DNA from: a virus
IMG/VR virus record: IMGVR_UViG_3300020578_000040
Span: 17,367-81,366 of that record
Length of the DNA stretch: 64,000 nt
Reading direction: 5' to 3' (one strand)
The notes under the pieces are model-generated. The model was not told the DNA's origin. It did not search any database and worked only from the letters and a program-made list of their open reading frames with translations. This document shows, in pieces, positions 36,261 to 47,700 of the stretch. The first letter of the stretch is position 1, and every line of letters starts with the position of its first letter. The position numbers and the translations under genes were made by a program.

Positions 36261-39236
36261 CTAGTTGGTATATCCGTAAAGTTTCCAGGACCCAGATAAG
36301 TTGACTGCAGAAGAACCCAGTCTAAAACTTTGAAATTGTATCCCATTATAGGCATTTGCCGTAGTGTGCTGAACGGTCCCCGTATAGTTGCCAAATGTCG
36401 ATGCGCAGTGTGCTGAAATTATTGTTCTGTCAGCAACATTGGGGCGAGAAATATCCATAACTATGTGGCTGTCTGCGTTGGCTATTACTCCACAAATACC
36501 GAGAGATGAGTTTTGCCCGAAGAAATTGTCACTGCTTCCGCCATAAGTTAGGCCCTGAACTGCGTAGTAGTAACTTGTTGTAGCAGCCGTGCTGCCCGAT
36601 AGTAGATTTATAAAAAATAAATATGTATTTGAACTATTGGCCTGTAGGTCACTGATTATCAATCGATAATTGTCATAAGTGGCCGAAAAAACAGATTGTA
36701 AATTAACCTGCGTAGCGCCAGAAAATGTTCCGCTTGATAGATATACAAGCCCAATATTTCCTGTGGTGGCAATGGTTCCGTTCGCATTGGGGAGTGTTAG
36801 GGTCCTGTCTGCAGAGAGCGTTGTCGGCGTAAGCGTTACTTCGTAAGTTCCGGAGCCTCCAGCGCGACCCCGAAGTGCTACACCATCTTCGGTGGCTACT
36901 TCTCTTGCGGTGATAGAACCAATGACATCTAGTGATGTTGCTGGCGATGAGGTATTGACACCGACGCGGTTATTTGTTGCGTCAACATAAAGCACATTTG
37001 TGTCGACTGATAGCGCTGCCGCAGAGAGCCTCGTTCCGTCAAATGTGAGATTCGCACTACCTGCGGCTGCGTTTGAACCATCTTTGTATACAACTTGGTT
37101 AGCACTGCCAGCGACTGGGCCAGTTGCGCCCTGCGCGCCCTGACTTCCAGTTGCGCCTTGCGCGCCTTGCGCTCCGGTTGCTCCAGTAGAACCCTGCGGT
37201 CCGGTGTCCCCCTGCGGACCCGTTGCGCCTTGTGGGCCCGTTGCCCCCTGTGCTCCTGTCGCCCCCTGTGCGCCCTGAGGACCAGTTGCCCCAGTCGCAC
37301 CAGTATCACCCGTGGCTCCCGTGGCTCCCTGTGCGCCAGTTGCCCCCTGCGGACCCTGTGACCCTGCTGCTCCCTGAGGACCCGTGGCTCCTTGGGGTCC
37401 TGCATCGCCCTGAGCGCCCTGAGGGCCGGTCGAACCCTGGGGTCCTTGCGCACCAGTTGCTCCCGTCGCACCCTGAGCACCCGTTGAGCCCTGTGGCCCC
37501 ACATCACCCTGTGGTCCTTGTGCACCAGTTGCGCCGGTTGCCCCTTGGGTACCTGTCGCACCTTGCGGTCCCTGTGCCCCCGTTGCTCCGGTTGCCCCCT
37601 GTGCACCCGTAGCACCAGCGTCTCCTTGTGGACCCTGCGCGCCCGTTGCACCCTGCGCGCCCGTTGCACCTTGAGCACCAGTAGCACCCTGTGCCCCCTG
37701 CGCCCCCTGTGCCCCTACATCTCCAGTTCTGGCAAACGTAATGATGACGTCATCGTTGTTTGCGAATGGTGTAGTGCTTGAGCCTGTAACAAACGACGAC
37801 GAAACGCGAAAGAATCCGGTTTCTTCAGTTATTGAAGAAATGGTGAATAGGGCAAATGCCGACGAATCACCTTTTTTAGAAACACGGAAGTGACCCTTAA
37901 TTGTGCTCGTAGAGTCATCAATTGTCCTTAGGTATGACTGAATGTCCGTTGAGTTGTCATCAACATCATCAATAATTAGTTCAGTCGATGTATCAAGGGG
38001 TGAATTATTAAACTTTAGTTTTCCTGCACCGGGGTCAGTTTGTGCGGTATTTGAATCAAAGGTGTAGTCAAATGTAATTCCGCCAAAGTTGCCCTGAGCA
38101 CCCTGTGGACCCTGTGAGCCTGTTGCCCCCTGTGCTCCAGTTGAGCCTTGTGCTCCGGTGGCCCCCTGAGGGCCAGCATCTCCCTGAGGACCAGTTGCTC
38201 CTTGTGCGCCGGGATTTCCTTGTGGACCAGTTGCTCCTTGAGCGCCGGTAGCGCCCTGAGGTCCGATGTCGCCTTGTGCGCCGGTTGCTCCCTGTGAACC
38301 CTGTGCCCCCGTAGCGCCCTGAGGACCGGTTGCTCCCTGTGCACCCGTAGCGCCCGTAGAGCCTTGTGGACCAGCACCCCCCTGCGGTCCTGTCGCCCCC
38401 TGTGTTCCTTGAGGACCCTGAGGTCCTGTATCCCCTTGGGGACCAGTTGCTCCTTGTGGACCAGTAGAACCCTGAGGTCCCTGAGAGCCCTGAGGACCCT
38501 GAGCACCCTGTGCGCCCTGAGGACCGGTTGCTCCCTGTGCCCCCTGAGGACCCTGGGGACCAGTTGCCCCCTGTGGTCCTGTGTCTCCTTGTGGCCCAGT
38601 TGCCCCTTGCGGTCCTTGAGCACCAGTGGCACCAGTTGAGCCTTGTGGACCAGTTGCTCCCTGTGCTCCGGTGGCCCCTTGTGCTCCAGTGGCTCCCTGA
38701 GGGCCTTGAGCGCCCGTAGCGCCCACATCGCCCTGAGGACCGGTCGCGCCCGTGGCGCCGGTAGCACCCTGTGCTCCGGTTGCCCCCTGTGGTCCGGCCG
38801 CCCCCTGTGCTCCGGTGGCACCCTGTGGTCCAGTGTCCCCTTGTGGCCCCTGTGTACCCGTAGCGCCCTGAGAACCGGCCGCCCCCTGTGCTCCCTGAGG
38901 ACCCTGCGCCCCCTGAGGACCAGTTGCTGTCGTGGGTTTGAATTTTGTACCGTCAAATACTAGGGCCTGGTTGCTTGTTGCGCCCGTCGTATCTACCTCA
39001 ATATCATCGACAAAGAGTGCAGCAGCCTTAAAGGTGTCGTCGGTTTTGAGGACGTCGGCACTGTCGCGATAGAGATTAGTATCCGCAGCACCGCTTCCTG
39101 GTCCCCAAACTAAACGGCCACCCGCCTGTACCTGGAGGCGAGCATAGGTATCTGCGTCAACGAAAACGGTAATGGCATCAGAACCGGCAGACGATAACTG
39201 CCGTATCGTTATGGGAACGGTAAATTTCTGTGCCAC
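36261..39236 (-). CDS. Collagen-like tail fibre
   Basis: 991 residues. After an N-terminal domain (1-100) two blocks of Gly-x-y repeats occur, about 93 triplets (38.9 to 38.1 kb) and about 65 triplets (37.7 to 37.1 kb), mostly [12 protein letters not shown] and GST. Proline is in the first variable position. Between them lies a 130-residue beta domain; a C-terminal domain follows, including a segment [14 protein letters not shown] shared with the fibre at 50182. It would form a trimeric triple-helix shaft. Three prolyl-hydroxylase-like enzymes are encoded downstream. Confidence 0.9.
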   Translation of the reverse strand: MAQKFTVPITIRQLSSAGSDAITVFVDADTYARLQVQAGGRLVWGPGSGAADTNLYRDSADVLKTDDTFKAAALFVDDIEVDTTGATSNQALVFDGTKFKPTTATGPQGAQGPQGAQGAAGSQGATGTQGPQGDTGPQGATGAQGAAGPQGATGAQGATGATGATGPQGDVGATGAQGPQGATGAQGATGAQGATGPQGSTGATGAQGPQGATGPQGDTGPQGATGPQGPQGAQGATGPQGAQGAQGPQGSQGPQGSTGPQGATGPQGDTGPQGPQGTQGATGPQGGAGPQGSTGATGAQGATGPQGATGAQGSQGATGAQGDIGPQGATGAQGATGPQGNPGAQGATGPQGDAGPQGATGAQGSTGAQGATGSQGPQGAQGNFGGITFDYTFDSNTAQTDPGAGKLKFNNSPLDTSTELIIDDVDDNSTDIQSYLRTIDDSTSTIKGHFRVSKKGDSSAFALFTISSITEETGFFRVSSSFVTGSSTTPFANNDDVIITFARTGDVGAQGAQGAQGATGAQGATGAQGATGAQGPQGDAGATGAQGATGATGAQGPQGATGTQGATGATGAQGPQGDVGPQGSTGAQGATGATGAQGPQGSTGPQGAQGDAGPQGATGPQGAAGSQGPQGATGAQGATGATGDTGATGATGPQGAQGATGAQGATGPQGATGPQGDTGPQGSTGATGAQGAQGATGSQGAQGATGPVAGSANQVVYKDGSNAAAGSANLTFDGTRLSAAALSVDTNVLYVDATNNRVGVNTSSPATSLDVIGSITAREVATEDGVALRGRAGGSGTYEVTLTPTTLSADRTLTLPNANGTIATTGNIGLVYLSSGTFSGATQVNLQSVFSATYDNYRLIISDLQANSSNTYLFFINLLSGSTAATTSYYYAVQGLTYGGSSDNFFGQNSSLGICGVIANADSHIVMDISRPNVADRTIISAHCASTFGNYTGTVQHTTANAYNGIQFQSFRLGSSAVNLSGSWKLYGYTN

Positions 39237-39278
39237 GACCTCAATCGCTTCCTATTCGCGGCCCCTCAAGGCCCTTTA

Positions 39279-40949
39279 TCAACCGACTACAACGATTGTG
39301 TAATCATTTACGGAAATTGACCCCAAGAGAACCACAGATATGGTGTTTCCATTTGAGCGCGTTACGTCACCAATAACAGTTGCTCCGGTGTTCACTTCAT
39401 AAATCTGCACGTTGACGTCAGTTGTTCCGAAGTTATGCGTAACCGTAGTGGTCGATGTTCCGCTTACTGATGCTGCGCAACCTTGTTTTGCGACTCGCGC
39501 AAGAGATGGGGTGCTGGTTGTGCGACCAGTTGATTCGCCTGATGCTGAAGCAAGGTTCGTTCTAGCCCCAGATTCAGTCGCCGCACCAGTGCCACCATGA
39601 GTGACCGCAATGGCCGTGCCGTTCCATGTCCCCGCAGAAATTGTTCCGACTGTAGTGATTGAATCATCACCAGTATATGTTCCCCCAGCAACTGTTGCCA
39701 GGGTTGCGTTGTAGGCCTGTACGTCAGTGCCGATAGCAAGACCAAGCGTGGTGCGCATGTCTGATGTGGTTGAATCGTCAAGGAGCGTTCGTGCTGTCGC
39801 CGTTAGGTCGGCCAATGCGGCGGTGCCCGAGCCGGTGAAGTAGGGCATTTTGTTTGCCGCTGATGTTAGGCCAGCAAGTGCGGTAAGTTCGGCATCGTGC
39901 GCCTGAACATCTGTGCCAATCGCAAGGCCAAGATTGGACCTCGCCGTTGAGGCACTGGTGGCGCCCGTACCACCGCTTGCAATCGCGATTGCCGTGCCGT
40001 TCCATACACCGGTTGTAATGGTGCCCAGTGTCGTGATGGTTGACTGTCCAACATATGTTGAAGCAATATCAATTGTGTCGGCGTTAACGGTGATTCTGTC
40101 AGCCGTACCAACTACATCAAGAGTATTGCCATTTTTTGTTAGACCCGCACCAGCAGTTATTTGTCCGGCACCGGAAAACTGTGCGAATACCAGGGGGGTC
40201 GTTCCCAGAGTAATTGTGTCGTTCGTAGTCAGGACAAAGCCCGCATCACCATTTACAGTACCCTCGGTGACAAAGGTGAACATTCCTGCAGTTACTTCGG
40301 CAGAAGTATCCGCGTCATCGGCGCGACTTGGGGAACCGGACGCGGCAACTACGTAAATTCCGTTTTCGGATGCACTGTCCTGGTTCTTTACGAGGACTCT
40401 GTTCCCGGTTGCAAGCACTACGCCATCAATCGTGTCGCCATTTTCCAGCCCTGAAGAAAGCGTGATTGCCTCCGTTGTAGCAACACGAACTGACGCCTTG
40501 ACATCTAGGCCAGACCTTGCTGCGTCTACATAGGCCTTGGTCGCAGCATGCCCAGCCTCGGTTGGTGTGGCAACACTAAGATTTCCGTTCGCATCTCGTT
40601 TGGCAATCTTGCTGGCAGTCGCCGCATCTGTCGCATCATTGATGGCATTCCAGAACGACGCTGGCAACAAACCCGCACTGTCTGTATCAGCAAGATTGAG
40701 TGTCAGCGAAACGGTACCGTTTGATTCACTAACAGTTAGGGCATCGGTGTGCGCGCCACCAGCCGAGATGGTGTGGGGGAGCGAACGCCATGCACCGTTG
40801 GCGTAAACTTTGATGGTATCAGTCGTGCTCTGATAGATGAGACGGCCTTCGAAGTTGCCCGAACCAGGGTCACTGGCAACAACCTCAAATGTCGCATTGA
40901 TAAGTTGATTCTGATTGAGGTCAATATTTGTTAGGAATTTTTGGGCCAT
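39279..40949 (-). CDS. Tail fibre/appendage protein with repeated units
   Basis: 556 residues beginning [10 protein letters not shown], close to the N-terminus of the collagen-like fibre ([10 protein letters not shown]). [21 protein letters not shown] module lies near 183-202. From about 300 two copies of a VGTIxxGxWNGTAIAxxxGGTGA unit are followed by [16 protein letters not shown] repeats, as in phage long fibres. Its C-terminus is a small beta domain. Likely baseplate-proximal fibre. Confidence 0.8.
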   Translation of the reverse strand: MAQKFLTNIDLNQNQLINATFEVVASDPGSGNFEGRLIYQSTTDTIKVYANGAWRSLPHTISAGGAHTDALTVSESNGTVSLTLNLADTDSAGLLPASFWNAINDATDAATASKIAKRDANGNLSVATPTEAGHAATKAYVDAARSGLDVKASVRVATTEAITLSSGLENGDTIDGVVLATGNRVLVKNQDSASENGIYVVAASGSPSRADDADTSAEVTAGMFTFVTEGTVNGDAGFVLTTNDTITLGTTPLVFAQFSGAGQITAGAGLTKNGNTLDVVGTADRITVNADTIDIASTYVGQSTITTLGTITTGVWNGTAIAIASGGTGATSASTARSNLGLAIGTDVQAHDAELTALAGLTSAANKMPYFTGSGTAALADLTATARTLLDDSTTSDMRTTLGLAIGTDVQAYNATLATVAGGTYTGDDSITTVGTISAGTWNGTAIAVTHGGTGAATESGARTNLASASGESTGRTTSTPSLARVAKQGCAASVSGTSTTTVTHNFGTTDVNVQIYEVNTGATVIGDVTRSNGNTISVVLLGSISVNDYTIVVVG

Positions 40950-40958
40950 TTTTATTCC

Positions 40959-41297
40959 TTAAGTTAAGTAGGCAAAACCAGAAAATGGTGCACTAAATAA
41001 TACCCTAACTTGGGTATTTGATAAATATTGTACCTCACCAAAAACCACCGTACCCGCAGAATCAACAACTGTTACGCTTGGCTTTCCACCAAGCGTGTGG
41101 GTAATCGTCCAGGTCGACGATACGGTGCCTTGGGTATGAACATGTCGGCGAGTAACGCCCTGTGATATTGACCCCGTTGCTACAGTAACGGAGTTTGTTA
41201 CTGTTTGAATAGTGACGAGGTTCTGGTCTTCTTGATTAACGGTTACGGTATTTGGCGTATCCTGTTGAATGTTGACAGTATTGGGTATGCCGCTCAT
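40959..41297 (-). CDS. Tail fibre connector-like protein
   Basis: 112 residues. The N-terminal half is Thr/Val/Asn-rich repeats; the C-terminal half (VHTQGTVSSTWTITHTLGGK, then strand-rich DSAGTVVFGEV and SGFAYL) is a domain common at the tips or connectors of phage fibres. It overlaps the next gene by ATGA. Confidence 0.65.
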   Translation of the reverse strand: MSGIPNTVNIQQDTPNTVTVNQEDQNLVTIQTVTNSVTVATGSISQGVTRRHVHTQGTVSSTWTITHTLGGKPSVTVVDSAGTVVFGEVQYLSNTQVRVLFSAPFSGFAYLT

Positions 41298-41662
41298 CTG
41301 GTAACCTCGGGCAGCAGCGTGAATGTGCCCTTTATGAGTTTTGACACATCGCCGGATGAACTAATAATTTCCAGGTCATAAACACCGCTAGTTTCAAGTG
41401 CTGCTGTCTCTGCAGAGGTCATCCTGACTGTGGCTTCACCATTCACGGCATCCGTATATTCGATGCCATTATTCTCGGTTGTCAATTCAATCATGACCGC
41501 TGTTGACTCTATTGTACGACGTATTTGCATACGCGCCGTATAGTCAGTAAAATCCCAAGGGAGCATCACTGATGCATCATCGGGGTCGGGGTATTCGACG
41601 GTAATAATTCGGCTGAAAGTAGAGCCCTGTTCGCAAGTTATATTATAAATACCAGCAAGCAT
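41294..41662 (-). CDS. Baseplate/fibre-associated protein
   Basis: 122 residues. It opens with a GIYNITCEQGSTF segment and has PWDFTDYTARMQIRRT near 35-50, a pattern recurring in small tail proteins next to fibre genes in T4-like and other myoviruses. An all-beta domain is expected. Function inferred from neighbours. Confidence 0.65.
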   Translation of the reverse strand: MLAGIYNITCEQGSTFSRIITVEYPDPDDASVMLPWDFTDYTARMQIRRTIESTAVMIELTTENNGIEYTDAVNGEATVRMTSAETAALETSGVYDLEIISSSGDVSKLIKGTFTLLPEVTR

Positions 41663-41725
41663 GGTTCACTCTCCTCCAACATCACTCAATATTGTAGTTG
41701 AGTTGGGTATGTCCTGGCAGGACTA

Positions 41726-41941
41726 TCAGAGGATGGAGCCAGAGTCCTTATTGGGGCCGACTTTCTTCAGTCCGAATGCAGCGGCAACAACGGCCACAGC
41801 AGCAACTGCGCCAACCTTTAGGTTGTCGGCATTTGTGAGTGCATCGAAGTCTGATCCAGCCTCAACCCAAACGCCCACATATGCAGCAACAAATGCTGTT
41901 ACTGCACGCTCTGCGGTATCTTTAATGAATTTAGTTGACAT
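41726..41941 (-). CDS. Small r1t-holin-like membrane protein
   Basis: 71 residues from ATG 41941, with a very strong GGAGG 5-9 bp upstream. KDTAERAVTAFVAAYVGVW followed by a second hydrophobic helix AVAAVAVVAAAFGL resembles r1t-type phage holins. It lies within the fibre genes, 18 kb from the endolysin, so the window has two holin candidates. Confidence 0.65.
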   Translation of the reverse strand: MSTKFIKDTAERAVTAFVAAYVGVWVEAGSDFDALTNADNLKVGAVAAVAVVAAAFGLKKVGPNKDSGSIL

Positions 41942-41982
41942 AACTACCTCCATAAATATTATACATTAATGAGTGCGATAAT

Positions 41983-43758
41983 CTAGGAGATACTCCCGCC
42001 AACTGTCTGGTGGCCCTCAACGTAAAAATTTCGTGCCCTAAATGCGAAAGTCCCTGGTGCTGAACAGTTACTCTGGTATTGACCCCAGCCGGTACCATTG
42101 ACGGCAACTTTTGCTTTTTTTTCGCTGATGTCGCTTCCACCCATATAGACACCATAGGAACGCTCTCCTGCGGTAAAGTTTGGCGGAGGATTATAGTTCA
42201 ACCCCCCTTCTGAGAACGCAATCCCAAATAGGGATGACCAGCCACTGGGTGTTCCTCCGTTCAAGATCTCCCATTGCGTGTTTCGTGTTGGAGAGTTGAG
42301 GTTTGCAAGACCGCCGTCTGCTTCTCGGTGTGTTAGTAGTTCGGCAAACTCACAATTGATCGTATTGATAAATTTGTACCCCACCTCACTGTCGGTTGAT
42401 GGTGAAGACGGTAGCGTCAAGACCACATTACCGATATCGGTTGTCCCACATGTTCCCTGAAGTGCAATAACTTTTTCTGTATAATCAGCTGACGCTGGAT
42501 ATCTCCAAGCAACGTTCTTCTTTGGTGTTACGAAACTCCTGGTATTGCTGTTCCCGGAGTTAGCAAAAATTCTATTGGTGACATAGGCATATATTGAATA
42601 TGTTTGGTTAAAACTTAGCCCATCAACAGACCATACCCATTTGTCACCAGAAGATGTTGCGGAATATGTGCCAACACCAGATATGACTAATGTGGCTGAG
42701 GTGCTATATGTCGGTTGCATCATTTCAAGCTTTGCGGTTGTTGAGTTTACATTCATGTCGCTATGCCAGTTAAGTGTTCCGACAGTAGGTGTCAATGGGT
42801 CCAGCTGCCGAATCGCAGGATGTTCGTTGCTACTGGCCCCATAGGTTCCGACGGTTCCTGTTGTTGCTGAAACTGCGGCAACCTCAACTGTGAAAAATTC
42901 ATCCGCCCCAACACCAACTGCAACTGTTTTTGACGTTTCTGCCGCCGTGAGTGTTCCAGAGTTGACGAGATGCCCTGAAGAGTTTTTTGTTTGCCATTTA
43001 TAGCTAGCAATCGCATAGGTTCCACCTGTTGGTGTTGATCTAGTGAACGTGGCCTGGGTGGTGTTGACGCTATTGACTGTTACGCTTGGCGCGAGGTATG
43101 CCTTCTCAACATCGGTTGATGTCGTCGCAGTACCTGCCGTACCAGCTAAACCGGATGTTGCAGAAACTGCTCGAACTTCGACCGTATGTGCGGCATTATG
43201 CACCAGACCAGTGATTATGTAGTCGGTGCTAGGCGACATAGGTGTTGTTGTAAACCCTGATGTCAGCTCAGTTGCACCACGATACAGACGGTACTGATAG
43301 TAGGATACCGCATAGGTCCCGCCACTGGAAGCCGCGAAGCTCCACTTTAGTTTGGTAGCATTTAGTGGATCGACGTCAGAATCAAGCTGAGTCAATGTTA
43401 CGACTGGAGCGCTATTTGCTACTTCGGCAGAAGTTGTGGCGCTAGCTGAACTTGATGCCGGACCAGACTGTCCCGTTACATCAACTCCGCGCATTGTTAT
43501 CGAGTGGGCGGTTGATGGTATGAGTCCACTAATTGTGAATGATGTTGCGGAACCACTAATCGATCCAGTGTACGCGGCACCATTTAAACTGTATTCAAAG
43601 TAAGAGATCGTAAATGAACCGGTTACTGCAGTAAAATTCACAACAACCGTAGTTGGGGTTACGCTTGTACTATTGATAGTTGGTGCACCCGGTGGCATGC
43701 CACTGGTGAGCCCCAAACCGCGTGCAGCAGTTGCGCCGAAAGAAGCAAACAGGGGCAT
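41983..43758 (-). CDS. Tail protein with several fibronectin type III domains
   Basis: 591 residues from ATG 43758 (MPLFASFGATAARG, a common start for phage tail proteins), 1 bp after the preceding stop. At least three FnIII-like domains (PGAPTINS..., NSAPVVTL..., YLAPSVTV...) fill residues 25-310. A C-terminal domain with HREADGGLANL and Trp/Gly-rich strands may bind a receptor. Probable appendage or receptor-binding protein. Confidence 0.75.
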   Translation of the reverse strand: MPLFASFGATAARGLGLTSGMPPGAPTINSTSVTPTTVVVNFTAVTGSFTISYFEYSLNGAAYTGSISGSATSFTISGLIPSTAHSITMRGVDVTGQSGPASSSASATTSAEVANSAPVVTLTQLDSDVDPLNATKLKWSFAASSGGTYAVSYYQYRLYRGATELTSGFTTTPMSPSTDYIITGLVHNAAHTVEVRAVSATSGLAGTAGTATTSTDVEKAYLAPSVTVNSVNTTQATFTRSTPTGGTYAIASYKWQTKNSSGHLVNSGTLTAAETSKTVAVGVGADEFFTVEVAAVSATTGTVGTYGASSNEHPAIRQLDPLTPTVGTLNWHSDMNVNSTTAKLEMMQPTYSTSATLVISGVGTYSATSSGDKWVWSVDGLSFNQTYSIYAYVTNRIFANSGNSNTRSFVTPKKNVAWRYPASADYTEKVIALQGTCGTTDIGNVVLTLPSSPSTDSEVGYKFINTINCEFAELLTHREADGGLANLNSPTRNTQWEILNGGTPSGWSSLFGIAFSEGGLNYNPPPNFTAGERSYGVYMGGSDISEKKAKVAVNGTGWGQYQSNCSAPGTFAFRARNFYVEGHQTVGGSIS

Positions 43759-43759
43759 A

Positions 43760-44749
43760 TTAGGTAGCAAACCTAGTTCTAGAGGCGAAAACCGTATAAT
43801 TATCCGCAGTAGTGCGTACAATTGTGTAGGTATATGCGTCTGTTCCCGCACTGGTGTTTGTGGTTCCGGGAGTAATGCCACCCTGCCATAACGTAGTTAC
43901 ACTTGATGCGCTAGTGATGGTGATCGAACTTGAATACCCCGCGCTTGATCCAACTTTTACTATGACAACTATTGTTACAGCTCGTCCATCAGCGCCGAGA
44001 AGCGTGTTGATGTTTGCATTTGTAAAAGTTGGCGTCCATGTGGTGGTAACTGCTGTAGATGGATTGTAAAAGAAAGCAGTGGAGCTAGTTGGATCAAGCG
44101 ACAACACACCAGAAGGCGATGACGTAGAGTAGCTCCACTGCTCTATTGCTCTACTCAGAACAGATTGGTTAATTGTTGAGGTGGAAAGAGTAGCGGAGTT
44201 GATTACTGGTGATGTTAGGGTTTTATTTGTGAGGGTTTGAGTTGCGGTAGGCGTCACTGCTTCTGCCCAAACGACGGCCGAAGCGGTACTTGAGAGAAAG
44301 TAACCGTTTGTGCCATTAAGTATTTTGTCAACGGTGACCGCATCGTCGGCCAGTCCTACAGTTGCTACCTGTCCCCATTTGAGACCTGGGCCTACCGCGC
44401 TGTCGGCAATAAGAACAGTACCGTTTGTGCCCACCGAAAGCGCGACAACTTCTCCGGCCCCCACTGTGGGGTCAAAGGTTGCCAAGTCACCCTGTTCTGT
44501 TGTGACGAATCCACCAATCTCCGACTGAGCTGCCAGCCTAACCCAGTTAGTGCCATCGTAATACTCTGGAGCCCCAGCTGTTTCTATGTATCGTACGGCG
44601 CCATCATCGGGAGTAAAACCAGAGTTTGTGTAGGCGGCTGTATCAGCAAACACAAGTACCGACTGGTTCATCAAATAGCCATTTACCTCCGATGCAGTAA
44701 GTACGGCATTTGCTTGAAATTCTTTCCATCCAGATCCTGAGTCAGCCAT
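43760..44749 (-). CDS. Tail fibre-like protein
   Basis: 329 residues. It opens GSGWKEFQANAVLTASEVNGYLMNQ-like, a baseplate-attachment segment, and continues with TLTNKTLTSPVINSATLSTS near 170-190, a repeat type typical of phage fibres. The C-terminal 130 residues are a beta domain rich in Ser/Thr. Probably a short fibre. Confidence 0.7.
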   Translation of the reverse strand: MADSGSGWKEFQANAVLTASEVNGYLMNQSVLVFADTAAYTNSGFTPDDGAVRYIETAGAPEYYDGTNWVRLAAQSEIGGFVTTEQGDLATFDPTVGAGEVVALSVGTNGTVLIADSAVGPGLKWGQVATVGLADDAVTVDKILNGTNGYFLSSTASAVVWAEAVTPTATQTLTNKTLTSPVINSATLSTSTINQSVLSRAIEQWSYSTSSPSGVLSLDPTSSTAFFYNPSTAVTTTWTPTFTNANINTLLGADGRAVTIVVIVKVGSSAGYSSSITITSASSVTTLWQGGITPGTTNTSAGTDAYTYTIVRTTADNYTVFASRTRFAT

Positions 44750-44758
44750 TTTTGCTCC

Positions 44759-47700
44759 TTAGCCGAGTGATGCCTTGGACAGTTTACCCAACGCAACGCT
44801 ATTTAATGTAAATTCGAATAAATTTTCAGACGAATGAGTGATTTGGTAACCCATTGGTTTACTGTATTCAAGTAGTTCAAGTATTGCTTCCGATGATCTG
44901 GATGCCGTCCCATCCTGGTCGTCGACAGCAGCACAAGTTCCACTTGAAACAGTCACAGTTGAGGTTGTTGCGTTGACGACATCGAATGTTGTGGCTGTCA
45001 CCGAAGTGACGGTGAAGGTTCCATTATATCCAGACGGCGCCAAACCGGTAATTACAACAATATCCCCACTAGAAAGATTGTGGGCCGATGATGTTGTGTA
45101 TCGCACGGAGCCCGAACTTGGCGTCGAGGGGGTCACTGCGCTGATTGTCGAAGTGGATACGGTTGTTGTCGCGTTTGCGACTACGAAAGTGGTCGGTGTT
45201 GGGGCAGAGGTAACCTCAAACGTCCCGTTATATCCACTTGCAGAAAGACTCCGAATTGTTACAGTATCCCCAGCTGTAAATCCGTGAGCCGAGCTTGTCG
45301 TGTATGTCACCGATCCAGATGTCGGTGACGATGGTGCGACACCAGTGACAACTGAGGCCGGATCGGTGTCGGCTGTTTCGCGAGCGAGGGTAAGGACATG
45401 TATTTGCCATGGGTCATCTTGATAAATTGGCAGAACCGCTATTGATCGCATATCTACCACGGACTTGAGAATTTGTGTACTAACAGCAGTATTTTCTGTT
45501 CCATCAGAATTAAGTTTTTTAATTTCTGGGTAAAACTCCCCAGCAACATAGACGTTGTTTTCGTCATCGAGAACGATTGATGTGACCTCATTGGCCGAAG
45601 AGGAGCCAAAAAATGATGAGGATAGGTTTGAATTGAATCTTGAGTCTACAGTGCCATCATCAAGTAGACGTGCACAGTGATTCGCAGGCTCAGTAAAAGC
45701 CCCACCCAGCACGATCTTATCATCACCATCAACCGCAACCGTGCTGACCGAATCGTCTATGAAATACGAAGACGTCACTATGTCCACAAATGTTGTGTCA
45801 ATCGTGAAATTGAGACTATATGGCGTTACCTTCCAGAACGTTCCAGAGTTGCTTGTTCCCTCCGTAACCGCAACAATAGGTTCGGCAAGTACTTTTGCTT
45901 TCGTGTTTAGATCTGTTGCGCGTGTAAACGATGTTCCAGAATAGACATAAACACCATTTTGTTCACGTCGCGCCGAAGCCGAACCCGTTACTTTGGTAGG
46001 TGTATCGGCATACGCCTGAACCACATCAAAGGTAGTCGATGTAACAGCATCAATTTCATACGTTTGATTATATTGACCTGGGGCTATTCCAGTAATGATT
46101 ACATAATCATCTTCAGCAAATCCATGGGCAGCCGATGTTGTAAATCTAACTTTTCCTGATGTTGGGGTGTTTGGGGCGACAGCAGTAATTGATGCAGTTA
46201 GTTCCTGATCTTTGACAAGGACCCTATCTCCATTGACAAGTGCTTGGCCATCTATGGTTGAGGAAAATGAGGCAAGGTTGATTCCAGTTGTTGTGGCTAG
46301 TCTCACTGGGGCAATCGTATTTCCAATTGTTTGCGAAAAGTCCGTATCTTCCGCACCAGTCGATAGGAGTCGCGCCACGTAACGTGTTGGTTTAGTGAAT
46401 TCGCCGACGACAATTATTTTCCCATCAGACTGAACGGCTATGTCGTTAACCTGTCCGTTCAGGACGGTCGCCGCATTGGCAGTGAACGCCGTATCTTCGG
46501 TGCCATCTGAATTAAAGCGTCCTACATAGTTGGCGGGATCGGTAAAGGATCCACCGATCAATACCTTGTTATCATCCTGCAGATGAATACACAGCACCTC
46601 ACCATTTATGTTTGTTGAAATATTTGAATTGAACTCAGAAACAACTGATCCAAAAGAATTTATTTTCTTTAAATATCGTCCGGTACCGTTAGTGAAATTT
46701 CCTCCGACGATTATATTGCCATCGGAAAGTATGGCAATATCGTTGACGGATGATCCGAATGTAGCTGATGCGTCGAAAGTTTCATCACTCGTGCCATCTA
46801 GATTCAGGCGCACAATGCGTGTCGCTGACGCTCCATTAACATTGAGAAAATCTCCACCACACAATATCTTTCCATCATCTTGTGCCTTGACAACATAGAT
46901 GTCGTCGTCAAATCCGGTGCCCTGATTGTCGTCAAACACATGATCAAACGTGCCGTCATAGTTGAACTGCCACAGATATCTCGCCACCGAACTTACGGAA
47001 ACACCACTCCTGATCGGTTTGTTCGCAGCAACGATTCGGCCATTAATCGATCTATCTATGGACGAAACTCGACCACAAAGGGCTAGTGCTGCTGTGGCGA
47101 TAATTGAATCAGTGCTTCCAGATTTCATGCCAAGACTTCTGGTAGCAAGCTGCCAATACTTGAACAACTCTATATCAATATTTGATGTGCTGAGTTTCTT
47201 CTGTAGGGTACTGCCAGAAAATTGACTCAGCCACTCAAGATATTCAGAACTTACGTGCAGTGGATCTACCAGGTCGCTATTGGCCCACTCCTCTAGTCCA
47301 TCTGCCGAGACGGGAAGTTCTTGTAGTGAATACGGGAACACATCTCGGTACTTGACCAAAGTCTGATCGGCAGAGTAGGTGAGGGTATCAAGTAGTTTAT
47401 AGAAAGAGTATTCGGGGTCTTGTTGCTGATCCATGTCCCAATAAAAGTGTGGAATGTACTTTGCTCGTGCATTCTGAATAAAGTTATTCGCACTCCATCC
47501 ATAATTATTTACGAGTGTTGGATAGGTCATGTAAAAAGGCTGCTGATTATGGCCGGAAATTACAATCTTCAATGAAACGGTATCGGTTTTTCGTCCGGCA
47601 GTTTCTGGGGAAGTAAACAAGTCACTTTTGGTAAGGCCATAAACATCAATAAATGACACAAGTTCTATTCCGAGGTGCGTTGACTCACTCTCGTTTTCGC

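Noticed and set aside
38015-38956. 313-codon Arg/His/Leu-rich minus frame overlapping the collagen repeats
   Set aside because: It is the collagen repeat read one frame out; periodic composition and no ribosome-binding site.
36261-39236. Contaminating eukaryotic collagen
   Set aside because: The triplets are GPQ/GAQ/GAT with phage fibre domains on both sides and identical neighbours; collagen-like fibres are well known in phages.
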